The notes below the pieces were generated by a model. It had not been told where the DNA came from. It saw nothing but the letters and a program-made list of their open reading frames with translations, and did not search any database. Positions 1-9,381 of a stretch of 34,247 nt of DNA are shown in pieces; position 1 is the first letter of the stretch, and every line of letters begins with the position of its first letter. The DNA comes from Priapulus caudatus (lineage: Eukaryota; Priapulida; Priapulimorpha; Priapulimorphida; Priapulidae). The position numbers and the translations under genes were made by a program. The stretch lies in contig NW_014577479.1 in assembly GCF_000485595.1 (NCBI RefSeq), positions 344,630 to 378,876 on the forward strand. The letters run 5' to 3'.

Positions 1-207
1 TCTCTCTCTCTCTCTCTCTCTCGCCCTACACATGTCATCCTCTGGCGACCTTCTCACCTCTTACTCGCTCTCGCTTCATCTACCCTGTTTTCTGGTGCAT
101 TCTTACCATTCCCCCCCACTACCTCATCCCTCATTTCACTCTCTCCCTCAATCCACGCACCTGAGTGCAGCACTGCTTCCCCATCTAACACAGGAGCGCG
201 GCACGGG
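1..207. repeat. Pyrimidine-rich low-complexity flank
   Basis: Opens with a (TC)n run of about 22 bases and stays rich in C and T up to the left end of the inverted-repeat element. The 61-codon open frame over it is Ser/Leu/His-rich and looks like a composition artefact. No gene seen. Confidence 0.7.
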
Positions 208-711
208 AAGGGGATAGGGGTTTGCCCACTGGTCCAACTCTTCCGTAATGTATGAATTTACAAAAAACACCTCATTGAGTCTAGAGTTCACGATTTTATA
301 TCGGTTTTATTGTACTTTGTTTGTACTTGGTTTTATTGTTTTGTTTTTTTAATTTATTGAAACTAGAGCTTCACCGATGTCGTATATGTAGTTAAATATG
401 ACATCGTGGCGCCATCTCTCGGCGGAAATAAAGTAAAAGTTCGTATATCTAAATTACCTACTTCAGTACCTGTAATAATATAATTATACCGGTTTGGCAC
501 GCCCTGACGGGTTTCTCTCTCGCGAGATCTCACTAGGGAGCGACGTGTGACTTGGGCAGCACTGTTAAGAACAAGCTCTCCTGTGTGTTGGTTTGTCTGC
601 TTCTAATTTCCCAGCCACGACAGCAGACACGTCATGGCAAGCAGTGTAAGTTCTAACATAAATTAGATATCATATGTATTATCACGTATTAATAAATATA
701 CTGTGTATATA
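208..711 (+). repeat. Left terminal inverted repeat, copy 1
   Basis: Matches the reverse complement of 5370-5864 almost base for base, with scattered indels. It holds the palindrome TCTCGCGAGA at 518-527 and the 12-mer GTGGCGCCATCT at 406-417. It also matches the left end of copy 2 (from 7638) in direct orientation. Confidence 0.92.
518..527. promoter_or_regulatory. TCTCGCGAGA palindrome in left TIR
   Basis: Exact TCTCGCGAGA, the CGCG element known in animal CpG-type promoters as the BANP site. Its mirror copy lies in the right TIR at 5548-5557. In copy 2 the site is mutated (CTCGCGAAAT). Function here is inference from the motif alone. Confidence 0.45.
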
Positions 712-1303
712 CTAGATATTCAGAATTCGTCTACTGACGCTGAGCCAGTTAAAGAAATGACACGTCACCATAACGGGTTCGGGCGTTGTCAGAGCAAGCA
801 TTCACTCAAGCGCGTTCTGATATTGCGTATATATATATTTATTTGTTAGTTTAATGACCGTACATATGCGACAATGAAAACATGAGCTAACAAGCTACCC
901 ATCGCTAGTAAAAATTACGATATACCGCATGAAGTTTTATGGTGGTAACACAGCGTGAACCCTTGTATACGTTGTTCTGGAGTAAACATCTTTAGAGCAA
1001 TCTTCATTATTGTTGCTAACGTTGATTTTAACATTGGTTTTTACTTCTACACATATAGGTGACAATACATTGCCCTTCGCGTTACGTTTGTAGGTAAGTT
1101 TACTTATATAATAATGAATGTTTGATTAGCACATGCAACGTACGATATTTGAAATGCGGTGTCATGTGCACAATTCGCTGCCATAAGCACGCACGCTGTG
1201 CTCTATTTGAGTTAATTAATGGATAATTCGGTTTGGTTATACATGACGGTTGTCGTCGTTTACACGTCAACGTAAATCTGTGCTATTTTGTTGTAAGTAT
1301 ATT

Positions 1304-1306
1304 GTG

Positions 1307-1362
<56 letters not shown>

Positions 1363-1371
1363 TGTGTGTGT
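1304..1371 (+). repeat. (GTGC)n microsatellite
   Basis: About fifteen GTGC tetranucleotides followed by a short GT run. It directly follows a donor-like GTAAGTA at about 1292. Copy 2 has a much shorter version near 8743-8770, so the tract length varies between copies. Confidence 0.9.
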
Positions 1372-1400
1372 TTAGTATTTGCGTACGTGGATGTTTGCGT

Positions 1401-1666
1401 GCGTGTTATTTTCACTGTATAGGCTACATGCGGATGTGATGTGTATTAAATGTAGTAACGAAGCCATTTTGGTCACGTGGCTGCTGAAGTTGTGAATTCG
1501 TGTGTGACATGGTATTGTAACATGTCTTTTGCACGTGTCACATGATTGAGTGCGTGTTATTTTCACTGTATAGGCTACATGCGGATGTGATGTGTATTAA
1601 ATGTAGTAAAGAAGCCATTTTGGTCACGTGGCTGCTGAAGTTGTGAATTCGTGTGTGACATGGTAT
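1401..1666 (+). repeat. 151-bp tandem duplication containing an LTR fragment
   Basis: The segment starting GCGTGTTATTTTCACTG at 1401 recurs at 1552. Between them, 1516-1556 matches the first ~41 bp of the LTRs at 8913 and 10886 (TGTAACATGTC...GTGCGTG). The second copy ends GGTAT followed by TTCTCGAGCAGCC, the same junction found right of the LTR element in copy 2. This is a recombination scar rather than a whole LTR. Confidence 0.8.
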
Positions 1667-1715
1667 TTCTCGAGCAGCCATAATCAGACGTTTTCTGTGA
1701 TTTTATATTTCAGGT

Positions 1716-2954
1716 TACAATCAACGATGTTTATTTTAGGACAAATTTATCCATAATCCATAGTAGTTTGTTCATTTATCTGGAAAAAAGGTTCATATAA
1801 ATTAACAACTTACTTGCAGGTTGTCAATTGTTGTCTGCTAGAAGTTTAGAACTGCGATAAAACAAAAGAACAGCTGCGCAATGATTTATGGGATATGGCG
1901 TTATTTCGCAGTATGTTCGCGTTTACTGTGTTAACGGTTTATGCGCGTCCATTTGTAGTGAATTAGGCTTCCCCAAGTCGCTCATTAGATGCAATTGCGT
2001 CTTATCGTCGTCATTGTGATGGTTTTTCGCGAGGAAATTTTCCTTTGACGTATTTACTGCACGTATTTACGTAGTACGTATGCTGAGTGATTGTTTATAG
2101 ACGCTCGTAACACGTTATTGGGCCATCAGTGAGGGTACGTTTCGGTATACCGGGCCGTACCCAGGGTACGTTCCGGCAGTACCCAGGGAGACATAGACCC
2201 TACGGGCGCTAATAACATAAAAATGTAAATGAAATGGCTAGAAGAAGAATAAACATTTTTTAATTATAATTTTTACTAGCAGAATAGACTGTTATCTAGC
2301 CATGCAGGCTTCAGCGTCTAAACACATAAATTAAAATAAGTATTAGGTGGTAACTAGCTGACACGTGGAACTGGTGTCCCTACACCAACTAAACACCTTT
2401 ACTATTTAGCTTTACCCATCCTACTGTCCTGTCTCACTTAATGTTAGATCTAAGCACCTACACTAAATGAATAATATATCAGAATTAGATTCCATATGGA
2501 TACACCACTTTTTGCTAGTTCTTTAACCAAGTTGTTTTCTACACTTTCTCATATTCCACTATTCCATTCAAAACAGTTCAGGACTGCACTGGTTAATTTT
2601 TGTCTTACCACCTTTACGCTTCAGCGCAGGTCACTACCTAGTTGCGCGTTGCACTTGGCAAAGCGGGTGGAGCATTGGGAAGCGGTGGTCCCCAGGCATA
2701 TTTAAGTGGATTTGTCCATGCTTTGGCAATCCTCCAGGCTTAATCACTTTATTTGTCCCCTTTCCGATTTGCTTCCTGGCCTTGGACTTCAGCTTTTGTG
2801 CTATTAGGAAAATAACCTTTTTCAGCGATCTGTTGGACACTGCATTACAGAAAATGTGACTACGTGGAGAACAAAGCTGATTTCGATTTGTCATGCATTA
2901 TATTAAAGTCGCAATCAACTCTACATGCCTTCGTAAACATCAGTGTGCATTTTA
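1716..2954. other. Non-coding part of the element upstream of the ankyrin exon
   Basis: A pyrimidine tract ending TTTATATTTCAG near 1712 looks like a splice acceptor and is conserved in copy 2 near 11366. From about 1755 the sequence no longer matches copy 2. AT-rich, with small unsupported frames. It ends in an acceptor-like TGTGCATTTTAG at 2955. No gene recognised. Confidence 0.5.
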
Positions 2955-3024
2955 GGTAGATGAACTGCACTGGACCCTCGCGCAACAGAAAGACGCACAG
3001 TGCGTGCCTACAGTTTGGGGAAGA

Positions 3025-3751
3025 ATGTCAGACCTGCATGCTGCCTGTTCACGTGGGGACGTTGAGAAAGTGTTAGAACTTCTGCGAGGTGGAGCGAAAA
3101 CATCGTGCGTGAACGTACGCATGGAGACGCCTCTCCACGTCGCCTGCGCACTTTCGCGGCACAGGACGGAAGAGAAGATGGAGATTGTGAAACAGCTGCT
3201 GCTGCATAACGCGCCCCTGCAAGAGGAGGATGAGCGCGGGCGAACGCCTCTCATGCTCGCCTGCGAAACAGCCAGCGCAGCCATGCTGCGAGACAAATGC
3301 GCACGTTACCGTGGCGACAGAACGATGCTGCACGCAGCCGTGGCCGGCGGGAACGCGCGTGTCTTGTCGCCGGCTTTTTCTGGCCCGCTGGACATCATGC
3401 GCCTGCTACTGGAGGCCGGCGCCGACGCCAACGCCGCCGAGACGACGAGTGGAGCGACGCCGCTGATGATGGCGGTGTTGACCCGCGAGGAGGCGACGGT
3501 GCGGATGCTGCTCTCACACGGCGCCGACGCCAACGCCGCGGACTCGTACAAACAGACCACCCTGTACCACGCGGCTTGCTGTGGCAAGCTGGACATCATG
3601 CGCCTGCTACTGGAGCCGGCGCGGATCCAAGCACCGCGGTCTCGTACGGCAGTGGCCTCGCTTGCACATCGCGACTCACTGCCGCCTGGCTGGCTGAACA
3701 TCCATGCACATGCTACTGAGCCGGCGGCCGAGCCCAACCGTCCGCCCGACG
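3025..3751 (+). CDS. Ankyrin-repeat protein, N-terminal exon (copy 1)
   Basis: Codes for about six ankyrin repeats, starting at the ATG at 3025 (MSDLHAACSRGDVEKVLELL). Typical repeat signatures follow: ETPLHVACA, GRTPLMLACE, LDIMRLLLEAGADANAA, ATPLMMAVLTREEATVRMLL, TTLYHAACCGKLDIMRLLLE. An acceptor-like site lies at 2955 and a strong donor (G|GTAAGAAGG) at 3752. Around 3615-3620 one base is missing compared with the other copies (LLLEAG becomes LLLEPA), so the last third is out of frame until later indels compensate; this is either real decay or a sequencing error. Ankyrin repeats mediate protein binding; the partner is unknown. Splice phases to the next exon do not agree as sequenced. Codon use is far more GC-rich than the surrounding element. 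Confidence 0.7.
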
Positions 3752-4193
3752 GTAAGAAGGGGCGTTTACCCGCGTTTCACTAAACTCTTGTGATCGACTT
3801 CGACCGAAAGTAAAACCAAGGGCGTGCGCGTGCGAATGATTGAGTACCGGAATTTTACAATGTCCTAATGTATTCCTAACGAGGTAAAAATATCAGATAA
3901 TAGTAATGTGGTAACAGTTAATTTAATAGATATGTTTAAGGACCGAGACCGACGGAAAAATGGCGACGTTGTGAACAGTACGAGACCAATTTTAGCGATT
4001 CCAAAGAAAAATTTTTTGTCCTAGATAAAAAGGAATCAAGTAAATATAATCGGTTAATAGTTAATAATTTAATAATAGTAATAGTTAGTAATCGGCAACA
4101 GTAATAAAGGTAGTATGCTCGGAGAAACTTCTTCTTTAAGCAACGAACCTAAAATCGGGTTGTTAACGATCCTCGTTTCTTTCGTTCACACAG
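3752..4193 (+). other. Likely intron of the ankyrin gene (copy 1)
   Basis: AT-rich, between the GTAAGAAGG donor and an acceptor TTTCGTTCACACAG ending at 4193. It contains short TTAATAGTTAATAATTTAATAATAG-like runs. The same sequence, with indels, follows the ankyrin exon in copy 2 (about 12000-12338), showing both copies share this gene structure. Confidence 0.6.
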
Positions 4194-4493
4194 AAGATTA
4201 CTCACCTCTTGAAACACCGAGCTAACCCGAACCTCGTCGATTGTAACAAGAGGACGCCGCTCGCTATAATAGGCAGCAAGGCGGAGGTGAGAAGCCACAG
4301 AATGAGTGAGCGAGGAGCACACGCAGCACCAGCAGAACAAGCGGAGTCAGTGGTACAAGCGGCGTCAGCTCTCCTACAGACGTGCGAGTCCGCCGGTGTA
4401 CTTCTACAGGTTAACACACGCGACAGCGAGGGCGACACCCCGCTGCACAGCTTCTGTAGGGTGATGCTCACATGCAAAGACGATGTTTACGCA
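4194..4493 (+). CDS. Ankyrin-repeat protein, later exon, left part (copy 1)
   Basis: In frame from the acceptor it reads KITHLLKHRANPNLVDCNKR, then TPLAIIGSKAE, then a linker rich in Ala, Ser and Glu, then NTRDSEGDTPLHSFCR and CKDDVYA: ankyrin repeats with a spacer. At 4494 the frame abruptly enters an antisense ankyrin block, so this exon is cut. The continuation appears to be at 4917. Confidence is limited by the broken context and the uncertain upstream splice phase. Confidence 0.55.
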
Positions 4494-4916
4494 CGGCGTC
4501 TCTCCACTCTTCGTCTTGGCGACGTTGGGGTCGGCGCCGGCCTCCAGTAGCAGGCGCACGATGTCCAGCCGGCCAGAGCAAGCCGCTTGGTACAAGGAGG
4601 TTCCTCCGTACGAGACCGCGGCGTTTGGATCCACGCCGGCCTTCAGTAGCAGGCGCATGATGTCCAGCTTGCCATAGCGTGCCGAGTGGTACAGGGTGGT
4701 CTGTCTGTACGAGTCCGCGGCGTTGGCGTCGGCGCCGTGTGAGAGCAGCATCCGCACCGCCGCCTCCTCGCGGGTCAACACCGCCATCATCAGCGGCGTC
4801 TCTCCGCTCTTCGTCTTGGCGGCGTTGGCGTCGGCGCCGGCCTCCAGTAGCAGGCGCATGATGTCCAGCTGGCCAGAGCAAGCCGGCGACAGGACCCGCG
4901 CGTTCCCGCCGGCCAC
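4494..4916 (-). pseudogene. Inverted ankyrin-repeat block inside the ankyrin exon
   Basis: On the minus strand this is uninterrupted ankyrin code: AGGNARVLSPACSGQLDIMR, then ETPLMMAVLTREEAAVRMLL, then TTLYHSARYGKLDIMRLLLK, then TSLYQAACSGRLDIVRLLLE. It matches the plus-strand exon 3340-3649 over about 310 bp, roughly nine positions in ten by eye, and it lacks the frameshift seen there. Its plus-strand borders are abrupt: CGGCGTCTCTCC at 4494 and GGCCAC ending at 4916. As placed it cannot be translated with the host exon; it could be a displaced cassette, an inversion, or antisense sequence forming a hairpin. Confidence 0.75.
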
Positions 4917-5215
4917 GGGGACAGAGGGAGTGGTGCGTGCAGATAGTGCACGCGCTGCTGTTCAACCACGGCGCACACGTCGACGTGGTGAACGCACGGG
5001 GAGAGACGCCATACGAACTCTGGCGCCGGATTTACCCGACGCGTTTCCGCGGCAACGTGGATTCGAGCGACGAGATACATGGCAAAATGAGCGCGCAGTA
5101 TCATTCGCTGAAGTGCCACTGCACGCGCGTTATCGTCAGACACAGCGTTGCATACGAGAACAGGCTGCCTCCGAGTCTCATAGAATTTGTCAGGGCACAC
5201 GCTAGACCAATGTAG
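4917..5215 (+). CDS. Ankyrin protein C-terminal exon with BC-box-like motif (copy 1)
   Basis: Reads WCVQIVHALLFNHGAHVDVV then NARGETPYELWRR (a last ankyrin repeat), then a basic and polar linker, then HSLKCHCTRVI and ENRLPPSLIEFVRAH before the stop ending at 5215. SLKCHCTRVI (nt 5105-5134) fits the elongin BC-box pattern [ST]LxxxCxxx[AIL]; LPPSL about ten residues on resembles the following cullin-box region. Ankyrin proteins ending this way (ASB and FEM1 families) are substrate receptors of cullin-RING ubiquitin ligases. That role is inferred, not shown. The part before 4937 joins 4194-4493 if the inverted block is taken out, but one base out of frame. Confidence 0.6.
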
Positions 5216-5337
5216 GCGACACTAAGCGTGTTGACTGAGGAAGCCCATGTAGTATCGTAGATGCGATAACCCAGAAGATATTATCAATACTAACCCTTGG
5301 TAGATCTATGTTCTAATAATTAGAATTTTACATTGCA

Positions 5338-5343
5338 ATTAAA
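5338..5343 (+). promoter_or_regulatory. Possible poly(A) signal ATTAAA
   Basis: ATTAAA 123 bp after the ankyrin stop codon and just before the right TIR. It is the common variant of the animal polyadenylation signal. A short motif in AT-rich DNA, so weak evidence. Confidence 0.3.
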
Positions 5344-5369
5344 CGCTTCTGTCAACACGTGCAACAATT

Positions 5370-5864
5370 ATATGCACAGTATATTTATTAATACGTGATA
5401 ATACATATGATATCTATGTTAGAACTTACACTGCTTGCCATGACGTGTCTGCTGTCGTGGCTGGGAAATTAGAAGCAGACAAACCAACACACAGGAGAGC
5501 TTGTTCTTAACAGTGCTGCCCAAGTCACACGTCGCTCCTTAGTGAGATCTCGCGAGAGAGAAACCCGTCAGGGCGTGCCAAACCGGTATAATTATATTAC
5601 AGGTACTGAAGTAGGTAATTTAGATATACGAACTTTTACTTTATTTCCGCCGAGAGATGGCGCCACGATGTCATATTTAACTACATATACGACATCGGTG
5701 AAGCTCTAGTTTCAATAAATTAAAAAACAACAACAATAAAACCAAGTATAAACAAAGTACAATAAAACCGATATAAAATCGTGAACTCTAGACTCAATGA
5801 GGTGTTTTTTGTAAATTCATACATTACGGAAGAGTTGGACCAGTGGGCAAACCCCTATCCCCTT
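5370..5864 (-). repeat. Right terminal inverted repeat, copy 1
   Basis: Reverse complement of 208-711. Contains TCTCGCGAGA at 5548-5557 and AGATGGCGCCAC at 5655-5666. The outer end reads CCCCTATCCCC. The high identity to the left TIR implies recent insertion or ongoing gene conversion. Confidence 0.92.
5548..5557. promoter_or_regulatory. TCTCGCGAGA palindrome in right TIR
   Basis: Mirror copy of the site at 518-527, so both ends of the element carry an intact CGCG palindrome. Confidence 0.45.
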
Positions 5865-6702
5865 TACGTGTTTCATTGCAATGTAAAATCGAGTATATGT
5901 AGTAACACTATTAAGTTTATATAAAAATGTGTAGATTATCGGTATGATGCCTTGGTGAATTGGCGCGATTTAATAACCACGCGTACAAATGTTAAAAGTT
6001 TGCAAATCATTTTGCTCTGTAAAAAAACCCTAAAGGCTTAGTTGGGTTCTGAATATTTAAAAAAATAAAAAATAAAACAACTATTTTACCATGGCCATGA
6101 AATGTATGCAATTCGGAAAGTACTTATTACCACCAGAATCACATATTTGATGTGCTCCTGCTACTACACGCCACCAAAAAATATAATCATTAATGACCCA
6201 CTATATATATATACTATAGACTGTATATGCAGTCCAACCATAGACTGAGGCAGGAATCTACGTCCTAGACTTATAGGGATAAGCCTGTTATGTTTGATGC
6301 TCACACATGTGCATAGTCAACGCAGATATCTTTTTGTGAATAACTGAATGCTTCCCACACCATGGTCGTGCATACAACGCGACACACACGTTGTTCTCGA
6401 CGCGACATCTGGCGGTCATATATCATAACATCACCCCTCTTTAATGAAAATAAACATTTCCTGCTTGAGTGCTTCATAGGTATGCACTAGAAGTGTATAT
6501 ATGTGTAACTCAAATTCAAACATAACAAAGCCAAGCGAATACTCACGTACGTACTCACTGCCTGCTTGATCTTTGCCCTTACCTTGTAGCTGCGCTACAA
6601 TTATATTACAGTACGTATTAGCGCAGACAAACGAATGCATAGTAACATCAACTGGAAGCAATTACCATATATAGCGGAAAGTCTGACATAAGCTATAGGC
6701 CT
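5865..6702. other. AT-rich spacer right of element copy 1
   Basis: No gene recognised. The 6233-6402 part recurs at 12347-12507. The minus-strand frame at 6431-6661 has no recognisable domain. Confidence 0.5.
6233..6402 (+). repeat. Direct repeat, first copy (second at 12347)
   Basis: About 165 bp starting CAACCATAGACTGA and ending near ACACACACGTTGTTCT, repeated at 12347-12507 with small indels. It lies outside the TIR element here but immediately after the assembly gap that cuts copy 2. Confidence 0.8.
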
Positions 6703-6741
6703 ATATATATATATATAATTATATATATATATTTATATATA

Positions 6742-6780
<39 letters not shown>

Positions 6781-6882
6781 CGTGCGATGCGTGCGTGCGT
6801 GCGTGCGCGTGCGGTCTGTGTGTGTGTGTGTGTGTGTCGTGTGTCTGTGTGTTCGTGTGTCTGTGTGTCTGTGTGTGTGTGT

Positions 6883-6925
<43 letters not shown>

Positions 6926-6999
6926 TGTGTGTGTGTGTGCAGGCGTGCGTGTGTGTGTGTGTGCATGCGTGCGTGCGTGTGTGCGTGCGTGTGTGCGTG

Positions 7000-7032
<33 letters not shown>

Positions 7033-7285
7033 GCAGTGCGCGTACGTGTGTGTGTGTGTATGTGTGGCATGGCGTGCCGTGTGCGTGTGTGTGTATGTGT
7101 GTGCTGTGCGCGGCGCACGTGTGTGTGTGTGCGTGTGTGTGGTGTGTGCATGCGTGCGTGCGTGTGGGTGTGCGTGTGTGTGTATGTGTGTGTGTGTGCG
7201 GCGGTGCGTGCGTGCGTGCGTGTTGTGGTGTATGTGTGGCGGCGAGCGTGTGTGTGTGGTGTTGGTGTGTGTGTGTGTGTGGTGT

Positions 7286-7365
<80 letters not shown>

Positions 7366-7380
7366 ATGCGTGCGTGTGCT
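6703..7380 (+). repeat. TA then GT/GTGC microsatellite block
   Basis: A (TA)n run (6703-6741) is followed by about 640 bp of imperfect GT, GTGC and GC dinucleotide tracts. Long Cys-Val or Thr-His frames on both strands are artefacts of the repeat. Alternating purine-pyrimidine of this length is Z-DNA-prone. Confidence 0.95.
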
Positions 7381-7516
7381 AAAAATCGTCGTCGTAAAAA
7401 ATATATGCTATTATATGTTAATTCTGCGGCTAGGCGTTTACTGACTGCATGTTTTTCTCTTCAATTATTAATGATGTCTAAATTATTAAATCTGAGAATC
7501 GGACGAGATTGCAGGA

Positions 7517-7596
7517 TCTTCTTCTTCTTCTTCTTCTTCTTCTTCTTCTTCTTCTTCTTCTTCTTCTTCTTCTTCTTCTTCTTCTTCTTCTTCTTC
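7517..7596 (+). repeat. (CTT)n microsatellite
   Basis: About 27 CTT/TTC triplets; the opposite strand is GAA/AAG. The poly-Phe frame over it is an artefact. It lies 40 bp left of element copy 2. Confidence 0.95.
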
Positions 7597-7637
7597 ACAC
7601 GTGATTGATCGCGTGTTGATCGGGTGAAATGTTAATC

Positions 7638-8140
7638 GGGGGATAGGGGTTTGCCCACTGGTCCAACACTTCCGTAATGTATGAATTTACAAAAAAACAC
7701 CTCATTGAGTCTAGAGTTCACGATTTTTATATCGGTTTTTATTGTACTTGTTTGTACTTGGTTTTATTGTTTTGTTTTTTTAATTTATTGAAACTAGAGC
7801 TTCACCGATGTTCGTATAGTGTGTTAAATATGACATCGTGGCGCCATCTCTCGGCGGAAATAAAGTAAAAGTTCGTATATCTAAATACCTACTTCAGTAC
7901 CTGTAATAATATAATTACACGGTTTGGCACGCCCTGACGGGTTTCTCCTCGCGAAATCTCACTAGGGAGCAACGTGTGACTTGGGCAGCACTGTTAAGAA
8001 CAAGCTCTCCTGTGTGTTGGTTTGTCTGCTTCTAATTCCCAGCCACGACAGCAGACACGTCATGTGCAAGCAGTGTAAGTTCTAACGTAAGATTATCGAT
8101 AGTAATCATCACGTATTAATAAATATACTGTGTAGTGTGT
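7638..8140 (+). repeat. Left TIR of element copy 2
   Basis: Direct-orientation match to 208-711. The CGCG palindrome is mutated. GTGGCGCCATCT is kept at 7838-7849. Confidence 0.88.
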
Positions 8141-8908
8141 ATATACTAGATATTCAGAATTCGTCTACTGAAGCTGAGCCAGTTAAAGAAATGACACGTC
8201 ACCATAACGGGTTCGGGCGTTGTCAGAGCAAGCATTCACTCAAGCGCGTTCTGATATTGCGTATATATATATTTATTTTTAGTTTAATGCACCGTACATA
8301 CTGCGACAATGAAAAACATGAGCTTACAAGCTACCCATCGCTAGTAAAAATTACGATATACCGCATGAAGTTTTTATGGTGGTAACACAGCGTGAACCCT
8401 TGTATACGTTGTTCTGGAGTAAACATTTTAGAGCAATCTTCATTATTGTTGCTAACGTTGATTTTAACATTGGTTTTTACTTCTACGCATATAGGTGACA
8501 ATACATTGCCTTCGCGTTACGTTGTAAGGTAAATTTACTTATATAATAATGAATGTTTGATTAGCACATGCAACGTACCATATTTGAAATGCGTGTCATG
8601 TGCACAATTCGCTGTCCATAAACACGCACGCTGTGCTCTATTTGAGTTAATTAATGGATAATTCGCGTTTGGTATACATGACGGTTGTCGTCGTTACACG
8701 TCAACGTAAATCTGTGCTATTTTGTTGTAAGTAATATTGTGTGCGTGCGTGCGTGGCGTGCGTGTGTGTGTTGTATTTGCGTAGTGCATGCTTGCGTGCG
8801 TGTTATTTTCACTGTAAGGCTACAATGCGGATGTGATTGTAATAATGTAGTAAAGAAGCCATTTTGGTCACGCGTGGCTGCTGAAGTTGTGAATTCGTGT
8901 GTGACATG

Positions 8909-8912
8909 GTAT
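8909..8912 (+). repeat. Target-site duplication GTAT, left
   Basis: GTAT directly before the 5' LTR, repeated at 11318-11321 directly after the 3' LTR. Element copy 1 shows GGTAT followed by TTCTCGAG at the corresponding place (about 1662), confirming the empty site. Confidence 0.85.
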
Positions 8913-9380
8913 TGTAACATGTCTTTTGGCACGTGTCCACATGGATTAGTGCCGTGGAGCTAGACTGGTAGTTGTTTAAGCCCATATAGTCTAGCTAGAC
9001 AGAACGTCGCGCATATTGGCGGCGGCATTGATGTTACACGGGAGTTGAATAAGCGGGTTTAGATTAGGCAGTTTCTAGGTGATTGTGACAATGAGGGGAA
9101 CGGTTGAACTGGACAGAACGGGGGACATGTGCGCTTCAAGATGTACGGGAGTTTGGGCGAATTATATAGGAGAGACGTAATAGGAGGGAATTATGGGATT
9201 CGGGTTCTGGCGCGGAGCTGAGCAGCACGCGTATGCGCGTGTGCGCAGTTCTTTGTCTGTTGTGCGATGTCTGACTGAGGTGGCTACACAGTGTACGAGT
9301 ATTAAAGTGTTGTACAGTTTACCACCACAAGTTTGGATCTTCTTCATCATTTCTACGTGACACGCTCATTCCTGTTTACA
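8913..9380 (+). repeat. 5' LTR
   Basis: 468 bp, TG...CA. Contains TATA-like TTATATAGG at 9162-9170 and ATTAAA at 9301-9306, the expected U3 and poly(A) elements. It differs from the 3' LTR mainly by a ~30-bp insertion near 8965-8990 (extra TAGTCTAGC) and small indels. Confidence 0.85.
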
Positions 9381-9381
9381 T

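Larger units (their letters stand above)
208..5864 (+). mobile_element. Complete TIR element (copy 1) carrying an ankyrin/BC-box gene
   Basis: A 5.66-kb unit bounded by near-identical inverted repeats of about 500 bp (208-711 and 5370-5864). Both ends finish in GGGGATAGGGGTTTGCCC, read inward, and the same terminus starts the second copy near 7638. Between the ends lie an ankyrin-repeat gene (3025-5215), non-coding 5' DNA and a recombination scar with a piece of LTR (1401-1666). No transposase or integrase was recognised, so if it moves it would need enzymes from elsewhere. No convincing target-site duplication is visible next to the outer ends. A palindromic segmental duplication is the alternative, but the shared terminus in two independent contexts (left flanks differ) favours a mobile unit. 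The superfamily is not recognised. Confidence 0.7.

Noticed and set aside
208-5864. Polinton/Maverick identity for the long-TIR element
   Set aside because: Long TIRs fit, but no polymerase, integrase, ATPase or capsid frames and the termini do not start with AG.
6742-7608. Long Cys/Val and Thr/His open frames on both strands
   Set aside because: Pure translation of GT/GTGC/CTT microsatellites; no protein signal.
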